This document shows positions 35,751 through 40,654 of a stretch of 40,654 nt of DNA, piece by piece. The DNA comes from a virus. Location of the stretch: positions 1-40,654 of IMG/VR virus record IMGVR_UViG_3300011116_000277, one strand, 5' to 3'. Positions within the stretch are counted from its first letter, which is position 1. Every line of letters starts with the position of its first letter. Position numbers and translations under genes: made by a program. A model generated the notes under the pieces. That model ran no database searches. It saw only the letters and a list, made by a program, of their open reading frames with translations, and was not told the origin of the DNA.

Positions 35751-35823
35751 TTTGATTGACCGTACAGCGTTGGGGAACGCGGTGTGGTGTGCCTATAAAG
35801 GAAAATAGGTAGAACAACGGACA

Positions 35824-35879
35824 AACAAAAAAAGCCCCCGCTAATCAAGATTTCTCTTGACTGCGGGGGTCTTTTGTTT
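35824..35879. terminator. Bidirectional terminator, long hairpin
   Basis: GCCCCCGC (35834-35841) pairs with GCGGGGGT (35863-35870). Inside, TCAAGA-TTTC-TCTTGA forms a second stem. A-tract upstream (35827-35833) and CTTTTGTTT downstream give U-tracts in both directions. It ends the 35547 gene and the ~27-kb late operon. Confidence 0.92.
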
Positions 35880-35891
35880 AAACAGTATAAG

Positions 35892-36104
35892 TTATTTAGA
35901 ACCTAAACCATATTCTTTCTCGGTCTTGTCAGCCCACTTAGCAAGTGGTGCAGCAAGAGCGCCGATAAGAATTGCTTGCTCAGGTGCTAGGTCAGCAGCA
36001 AGTGCTAATCCCATTGAGATTGCTGATGCAAGAACAGCACGAAGATAAGACTTAACTGCAGCCTTAGTCTTTTTGCTTTTTAGTTTAGCGATTAGGTCTT
36101 TCAT
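35892..36104 (-). CDS. Holin candidate (70 residues)
   Basis: A basic start (MKDLIAKLKSKKTKAAVKSY), then two short hydrophobic segments, LRAVLASAISMGLALAADL and AILIGALAAPLAKWA, and a charged end. The size, the double hairpin-like hydrophobic core and the location directly after the endolysin gene fit a class II-type phage holin. No diagnostic motif is seen. Last gene of the late operon. Confidence 0.7.
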   Translation of the reverse strand: MKDLIAKLKSKKTKAAVKSYLRAVLASAISMGLALAADLAPEQAILIGALAAPLAKWADKTEKEYGLGSK

Positions 36105-36127
36105 GTTTTGCCTTTCGTTTAAATTGC

Positions 36128-36589
36128 CTACTTTTTTTTTGGGTTATTGCTTATTGTTTCGGCAATTATTTGTTTGGTTAGGCTTGGTTGATTTTTCCAC
36201 CAGAACCAAGGGCTGGTATCTTTTGCAAACTCTGGTCTAATGGAAATATGTAAGTGTTTGTTATGGAGATTACTACCTGTATATTTTCTATCACCTTGCT
36301 TGGCTTTAGCCCTTGACCAAATCTTTCCTTGGAATATGAGATAGTCAACTCTGTCATCTTCCTTGAACTTTTGGAATAACTCCGCACAGTCAATACCATG
36401 CTTTGGGTCATGGGTTAAGTCTACCGCAAGACCTGTATTATGGTCGGAATTTGGGCTTGCTTTTACATGTGCTGCCGATGGCAGTAAGCCATCAGATGCT
36501 TTCTTTCTTAGTGGTGATAGGGCTGTTGCTTGACGAAGGACCGATATAGCAGCAGGACTTGCCACCTTTGCTATCTTTGGTTTACTCAT
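36128..36589 (-). CDS. Endolysin, M15-type peptidase
   Basis: 153 residues. The zinc-peptidase signature of VanY/L-alanyl-D-glutamate peptidases is SDHNTGLAVDLTHD (H50, D57) with LHNKHLHISI (H112/H114). A central segment (VDYLIFQGKIWSRAK) fits the same fold. It cleaves peptide crosslinks of the host wall; no separate wall-binding domain is present and no signal peptide is seen, so a holin would release it. Flanked by two holin candidates. Confidence 0.85.
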   Translation of the reverse strand: MSKPKIAKVASPAAISVLRQATALSPLRKKASDGLLPSAAHVKASPNSDHNTGLAVDLTHDPKHGIDCAELFQKFKEDDRVDYLIFQGKIWSRAKAKQGDRKYTGSNLHNKHLHISIRPEFAKDTSPWFWWKNQPSLTKQIIAETISNNPKKK

Positions 36590-36591
36590 AT

Positions 36592-36795
36592 CTACTTTCT
36601 TAAAGCCTCTTTAACTAACTCTGTTAATAACTCTACCTTATGTTCTAGCGCATTGACGGTATCTTTAAGGCTTGACCCACCATTGGGTTTAAGTTCTGAC
36701 AGATAATGTTTTGTCAGATGCTTTACTCCCATGGCTAGTGCGCCAACTAAAGTTGTTATAGATACTGCGAGTGCAGCCCAATCAGAAGGGGTCAT
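36592..36795 (-). CDS. Small membrane protein with coiled coil (holin candidate)
   Basis: 67 residues from the ATG at 36795 (TAGGAG upstream; a longer frame from 36867 overlaps the tail gene). MTPSDWAALAVSITTLVGAL contains one membrane segment (about residues 7-25); a coiled coil follows (KDTVNALEHKVELLTELVKEA). The SDWAALAVSI start is common in class III-type holins and related small membrane proteins. It may pair with the 70-residue holin candidate. Confidence 0.65.
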   Translation of the reverse strand: MTPSDWAALAVSITTLVGALAMGVKHLTKHYLSELKPNGGSSLKDTVNALEHKVELLTELVKEALRK

Positions 36796-36808
36796 TATGG
36801 CTCCTAAA

Positions 36809-38779
36809 TTATACGACAGTTCTTGCCGTGATTTGAATAATCCCACCCCACCCAGTGAAGTTTCCATTAGGTGGTGTAGTACGAGTGAAGGTTACTTGTT
36901 CAATCACAGCCTCAATAGGTTCACCATTAGCCGTGAAATCTTGGATGATTACAGTTTCGCCTTGTGCTTCCATTTGCTCAAGCGATTGTAAACGAGCAAG
37001 GGCATATCCTTGATAGCCCATAATGTTTTTAAGACGGTCACGCTCAGAATCAAAACAAAAGAGAGGAAACTGAATAAGACGAGCACGAGTAGGAGTAGGC
37101 AAAGCCTTAACAGAGTAACCAGACATAACAGCACCTGTTGTTGCAGTGGTGTCGTTACGGTTGAGGCGGAACTTAAATTGCGCTTGAACATCAACATCGC
37201 TAAAAACCGATGATAAATCGTAGTCATAATCTGTAGTGCTTCCCTCTGTTACTGTTCTAAATGAAGATGCTGCTCCATCTATTATACGAAAAATATCAAT
37301 ATCACCATCTAGTGCGCCTTCAGTACGCAGTCTTAAACGCTTCCATGCTTTATTCTCAAGAGTTTCGTAACGGATAATACCTGTAGTTAATTCACCTGAT
37401 TCTAATAACTCAGTAGCATGTTCAATAAATAATCCATCACCATTTACACAAAAGGCTACGCGACCATTACTTAGGTTAGCAACACCTTCAACCTTACCAG
37501 TAGTAGTATCTGCATATACATCTGTAGCATAGGCATAGCCTCCACCAGTTAATGGTTGTGATAAATCAACACGATAGATACCAGAGTTACCACCTACACC
37601 AGAGTCAACTCCAGCATAAATAAATCTACTGTAGGCACTCATTTTGAATACACCTAATGATGTTGTAAATACTAAAGGTCCATAGGATAAGTCGCCTGTG
37701 TCATTAGCAATAGCAACTCTTAATCCTTGGCTAGTTCCCAAAATTACATAAGTACCAAGATATCCAAGTAAGCCAGTAATCTGTTCTCCACCAGGTAATG
37801 TAATTACACTGGTCATAGTATTTAAAGTACCATCATCGGCTACTGTAATCTTATAGACATTACCTTGCTCACCTGAAAATCCACCAATATAGATAGCAGC
37901 ACCAGCCTCAGTAACTGCTCGGAAAGTATATCCAAGAGGTAAAGTAGTACTGCCATTTACTGCAGTAAGTGTGCTTAGGTTAATAGAAGCACCAGTATTA
38001 CGATTTAGTTCATATACAAATGTACTCTTATTAACATCATGGTAGCCTAGAATAAAACGATTCTTTACATAGGCAATCGTAGCAGTTTCTGCGTTGGCTG
38101 AGTTAATTGTATAGTCTTGATGTAATGCTGGGCTGGCTGCATCAAATGAGTAACGCCAAACTTTAGTTGGAGTAACCATCATTAAATCATTACCACCCAT
38201 ACCAACAGCAATAATGTTTTCAGTAAGTGCGGTGTTATCTACTATGGTAGTTTCATTACCATCACTTACTCTAATTCTTAAGACACGGATTGCTTCGGCA
38301 GATGAGTACTTGACTAAGATTAAATATTCAACACCAGCAATTACTGTATTGAATACACGGCTATCACCAGTGACTGCCTCTTGCAGAGTAGTTTTCTTTA
38401 ATAAAGATATTTGTCCTGGAGTCCAAGGATTAATACCTACTGAACTAGCAAAGCGAAAGCGTGCCTCATCAAGGCTACCTGTAATTGGTTCTTGGTATGG
38501 GCTACCTGCACCTAAATGAAAGGATGACTGGGAACGAATCCAATAGCCCGAACCTGATAATGATTGCTCACCTGGGTCACGCAGTTGGTCAACTCGTTGA
38601 GTTCTAAACTCTGCAGTCTGTCTGCGGTATGGAGTGTTGTCTGTGATGGCGTAGATAAACGGCATACCAGCAACTGCAACATCATACTTATATGTGGTTG
38701 GGTCATAGTAAGTTGAGATACGACCTGAGAGGTCAATGTATACGCGTTCCGATATATCGGGTGGTCTACTATCAGCCAT
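36809..38779 (-). CDS. Tail protein, beta-propeller-like (nozzle candidate)
   Basis: 656 residues. The N-terminus (RVYIDLSGRISTYYDPTTYK, then MPFIYAITDNTPYRRQTAEF) recalls tail proteins of other actinophages. A long central region carries repeated strand groups with small motifs (RFILGYHDVNKSTFVYELN, YIGGFSGEQGNVYKITVADD, IYAGVDSGVGGNSGIYRVDL), as in a beta-propeller. The C-terminus (RLKNIMGYQGYALARLQSLE) is helical. With no tail tube or tape measure around, a tail nozzle or hub of a short tail fits. AAGGAG precedes the ATG, and the 38799 palindrome lies upstream. Confidence 0.6.
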   Translation of the reverse strand: MADSRPPDISERVYIDLSGRISTYYDPTTYKYDVAVAGMPFIYAITDNTPYRRQTAEFRTQRVDQLRDPGEQSLSGSGYWIRSQSSFHLGAGSPYQEPITGSLDEARFRFASSVGINPWTPGQISLLKKTTLQEAVTGDSRVFNTVIAGVEYLILVKYSSAEAIRVLRIRVSDGNETTIVDNTALTENIIAVGMGGNDLMMVTPTKVWRYSFDAASPALHQDYTINSANAETATIAYVKNRFILGYHDVNKSTFVYELNRNTGASINLSTLTAVNGSTTLPLGYTFRAVTEAGAAIYIGGFSGEQGNVYKITVADDGTLNTMTSVITLPGGEQITGLLGYLGTYVILGTSQGLRVAIANDTGDLSYGPLVFTTSLGVFKMSAYSRFIYAGVDSGVGGNSGIYRVDLSQPLTGGGYAYATDVYADTTTGKVEGVANLSNGRVAFCVNGDGLFIEHATELLESGELTTGIIRYETLENKAWKRLRLRTEGALDGDIDIFRIIDGAASSFRTVTEGSTTDYDYDLSSVFSDVDVQAQFKFRLNRNDTTATTGAVMSGYSVKALPTPTRARLIQFPLFCFDSERDRLKNIMGYQGYALARLQSLEQMEAQGETVIIQDFTANGEPIEAVIEQVTFTRTTPPNGNFTGWGGIIQITARTVV

Positions 38780-38798
38780 GCTACTCCTTAATAATTAA

Positions 38799-38821
38799 TG
38801 AACAGTTTAAACACATGTTCA
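38799..38821. promoter_or_regulatory. 23-nt palindrome TGAACA-N11-TGTTCA
   Basis: Second copy of the 18685 element: arms TGAACA and TGTTCA, middle GTTTAAACACA. Compared with the first copy, the third-from-centre base pair is A-T instead of G-C on both arms. It lies in the 78-nt gap before the tail gene, on the minus-strand leader. Confidence 0.6.
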
Positions 38822-38857
38822 GGTGTAGTTCTACCCAGGGGACTTTGGGTAACACTT

Positions 38858-39073
38858 CTAAGAAAGTAAAAGTTTTGCTTGTTCTTCGGTAATGCCTAGT
38901 TGTGCTAGTAGTTGTGCTTTGGCTTGCGCCTTTGCCTCTTCTTCTGTTTTTCTTGCAAGTGCATTAGCGGCATCAATTTCCATCTGAGCAATTTCCTCAG
39001 CATTAGCATCTCTGACAATTTCCTCGCCAGTTTCAACATTTACAATTTTTATTTGTGGTTTAGATTTAGTCAT
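38858..39073 (-). CDS. Fibre-partner protein (chaperone-like), copy 1
   Basis: 71 residues. IKIVNVETGEEIVRDANAEE, then acidic/Ala coiled coil EEEAKAQAKAQLLAQ and LGITEEQAKLLL. It is clearly paralogous to the protein at 39729-39944 (both have NVETGE, NAEEIAQ, LGITEE.A..LL). It follows a fibre gene with 1-nt overlap, as its paralogue does. The composition suggests a tail-fibre assembly or peripheral virion protein. Confidence 0.7.
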   Translation of the reverse strand: MTKSKPQIKIVNVETGEEIVRDANAEEIAQMEIDAANALARKTEEEAKAQAKAQLLAQLGITEEQAKLLLS

Positions 39074-39729
39074 TATTTAACTCCGTAAAGTAAAATTGTT
39101 CCTGAGTCAAAATTGCCTGTTCCGTTAGAAAATTCAATAGAACTTATTGCACCTGTATTGAAAAAAAACAATGATGAAAATGTTCCCCATTTATCAGTTC
39201 CATTTGAGCCTTCTTTATAATAATTACTTGTTCCTATTTTGAAGGTGGTTGTATTTGTATAATCGTCAAATTTTAAAATTGTTAAATTAGCATTGGTAGA
39301 ATTATCACCATTATACTGTGATGTAAAATTTAAAAAAGTTTCAGCAGCCATGTCAGTAGAATTATAATATCCATTTAATGCATCATTAGTAAAATAACTT
39401 GAAGTTGTAATTCCGTTGATACGACACCGCATAAAAGAATCAGAAACAGGTCTGTAATTTCTTATAACTATTTTTAAATCGTTGTAAGTTTGTGGAATAG
39501 ATGAAAGCGTTACTGAAGCACCAGTTAAAGTAGTTGTGCTAATTAAAGTCATTCCACCTGCTGCAGGGGTTGCCCACTTCAATCCAGTAGCGGTAGAAGA
39601 GTCAGCAGTTAATACTTGGTCGTTGCTACCAACTCCAAGAACGGCAGCATCATTAGTAGCACTACCTACAACCAGGTCTCCCTTGGCTGCTGGTGCTATA
39701 GATGATGCAGTTGCTTTAGTTATCGGCAT
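39073..39729 (-). CDS. Tail fibre protein, copy 1
   Basis: 218 residues. It opens with MPITKATASSIAPAAKGDLV, then VGSNDQVLTADSSTATGLKW and ATPAAGGMTLISTTTL, the module shared with the fibre spanning the contig ends and with the long Ala fibre. The variable C-terminal domain (SSIPQTYNDLKIVIRNYRPV..., FDSGTILLYGVK) ends in LYGVK, as the sister protein ends in LYGVS. Likely a short fibre or alternative tip. The stop and start overlap both neighbours. Confidence 0.75.
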   Translation of the reverse strand: MPITKATASSIAPAAKGDLVVGSATNDAAVLGVGSNDQVLTADSSTATGLKWATPAAGGMTLISTTTLTGASVTLSSIPQTYNDLKIVIRNYRPVSDSFMRCRINGITTSSYFTNDALNGYYNSTDMAAETFLNFTSQYNGDNSTNANLTILKFDDYTNTTTFKIGTSNYYKEGSNGTDKWGTFSSLFFFNTGAISSIEFSNGTGNFDSGTILLYGVK

Positions 39730-39944
39730 TAGTTACCTCCTAGTAGGATTCTTGCTTCTTCTTCTGTGATTCCAAGACGGCTCAAGAGTGCTTGGCGTTG
39801 TGCTGCTTTGGCTTCTGCTTCGGCATCTGCTATGGCTTTTGCTGCTGCGATATTAGCCTCATCAATTTCTTGTTGCGCTATTTCCTCAGCGTTTAATTCT
39901 CTTTCAATAACTTCGCCAGTTTCAACATTGATAATTCTTTTCAT
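39729..39944 (-). CDS. Fibre-partner protein (chaperone-like), copy 2
   Basis: 71 residues: MKRIINVETGEVIERELNAE, then EEIAQQEIDEANIAAAKAIA and a coiled coil ending LGITEEEARILLGGN. Paralogue of 38858-39073; about half of the positions agree by eye. It lies directly between the two fibre genes, with 1-nt overlaps on both sides, so fibre and partner are made together. Confidence 0.7.
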   Translation of the reverse strand: MKRIINVETGEVIERELNAEEIAQQEIDEANIAAAKAIADAEAEAKAAQRQALLSRLGITEEEARILLGGN

Positions 39945-40654
39945 TATGATACTCCATATAATCTAATTGTTGAATTTGTTGTATTGGAAAATGTTTGTGA
40001 ACCACTTAATCTGACAATATCTAAAGAGGTAATTGCGCTTGTGCTATCAAACATAGAATTTGTATTCATTACTTGATACCTGCCATTATTAGCATCATAA
40101 TAATTACAACTCACAAAAATACTTTTTGATTTTGTGGAAGATGTGTAATTGTCAATTAATATGTATCCTTTTACATCTGTGCTTAAATTAGCATTGCTTG
40201 AGTTTTCACCAAAAGGATAAATATAGGTGCCAGCAGATTGACCGCTTATACTATCTGGACTATTTCCAGCGGTGTTAATTGTTGTCGCCGAAATTTGTAA
40301 TCCTGCTATATGATAAATAGATGAAGAACTATTGTTTAATCTTATACTAAATACCGACCCAGTTGCTGAGTGCCTAATTCCTGAATACATCAATAATAAT
40401 TGTTTATAACTACCTAAAGATGTAAATGATAAACTAGATAAAGCATTTGCTGATGTTTCAGATATTAAAGTCATACCACCTGCAGCAGGTGTAGCCCACT
40501 TTAATCCTGTGGCTGTTGAACTATCAACAGTAAGTACTTGGTCATTAGAGCCAACGGCTAATCTGGCAACTGTATCTGCTGCAGTAGCAGCAATGATGTC
40601 ACCCTTAGCATCTACTATGTTAGGGTTAATCGCTGAACCTGATGTAATGTAATC
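39944..40654 (-). CDS. Tail fibre protein, C-terminal part (starts at 223 across the joint)
   Basis: The open frame continues from the right edge without a start: DYITSGSAINPNIVDAKGDI..., through the shared AVGSNDQVLTVDSSTATGLK module, to the variable domain (SETSANALSSLSFTSLGSYK ... NSTIRLYGVS). With the ATG at 223 on the other side of the overlap the protein has 268 residues. The C-terminal domain shows the same order of elements as the 39073-39729 fibre (shared ending IRLYGVS/ILLYGVK), so the two are diverged copies with different tips. Confidence 0.8.
   Translation of the reverse strand, partial: DYITSGSAINPNIVDAKGDIIAATAADTVARLAVGSNDQVLTVDSSTATGLKWATPAAGGMTLISETSANALSSLSFTSLGSYKQLLLMYSGIRHSATGSVFSIRLNNSSSSIYHIAGLQISATTINTAGNSPDSISGQSAGTYIYPFGENSSNANLSTDVKGYILIDNYTSSTKSKSIFVSCNYYDANNGRYQVMNTNSMFDSTSAITSLDIVRLSGSQTFSNTTNSTIRLYGVS
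40528..40654. repeat. 127-bp terminal direct repeat, right copy
   Basis: Identical to 1-127; see the left copy. The minus-strand fibre frame runs through it without a stop. Confidence 0.95.

Noticed and set aside
40528-40654. The end repeat as a true biological direct terminal repeat
   Set aside because: The length equals a standard assembler k-mer and it lies inside a fibre gene; fixed terminal repeats normally lie outside genes or near terminase.

Overview
This window reads as a complete, circularly assembled genome of a tailed phage (about 40.5 kb unique) that infects an actinobacterium. The first 127 bases recur exactly as the last 127 (1-127 = 40528-40654), and one tail-fibre gene runs in frame across that joint, so the ends are an assembly overlap. 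A WhiB-like regulator, a family confined to Actinobacteria and their phages, points to the host. The modest GC content, together with a SprT-like protein, a GT-A glycosyltransferase and Gly/Ala-rich fibres, suggests a freshwater or marine low-GC actinobacterium; that last step is inference. I see no integrase, no recognisable repressor, no tRNA gene and no DNA polymerase.

Layout. (1) Minus strand, 22588 down to 1 and, through the joint, from 40654 down to 35892: one late block of about 27 kb. It holds terminase large subunit, portal, a 1945-residue protein and three further internal-protein candidates, scaffold, N4-gp56-type major capsid protein, an HslV/proteasome-like Ntn hydrolase, a chain of tiny basic proteins, a connector, a set of tail fibres, a tail protein, holin candidates and an M15-type endolysin. 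No tape-measure or tail-tube gene is visible and the giant protein sits between portal and capsid, so a podovirus-like virion is the best reading. (2) 22589-23251: non-coding control region between the divergent late and early blocks. (3) Plus strand, 23252-29122: early block of 22 mostly tiny genes, including SprT-like, many Cys-rich mini-proteins, a membrane-anchored transglycosylase and WhiB. (4) Minus strand, 35448-29160: replication, recombination and nucleotide genes (Cas4/RecB-like nuclease, RecA/DnaB-like ATPase, split primase, resolvase, a second nuclease, sigma-like protein, dNMP kinase) plus a glycosyltransferase. (5) One small plus-strand zinc-ribbon gene, 35547-35750, ahead of a bidirectional terminator.

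The most unusual content is regulatory. The early block carries 18 copies of TTAAGACA within 4.4 kb, most of them fused to the ribosome-binding site as TTAAGACAGGAG, like the start-associated sequences of some mycobacteriophages. Several early promoters share a layout: a palindrome TGTGA-N6-TCACA (the CRP/GlxR consensus), a TTGACA -35 box 10-15 nt downstream, in two cases a leader hairpin with paired base changes, and then the TTAAGACAGGAG element. A weaker palindrome of the same type faces the late operon. This suggests that a host CRP-type regulator is read by the phage. A second pair of 23-nt palindromes (18685-18707, 38799-38821), also with compensatory changes, precedes two late gene groups.
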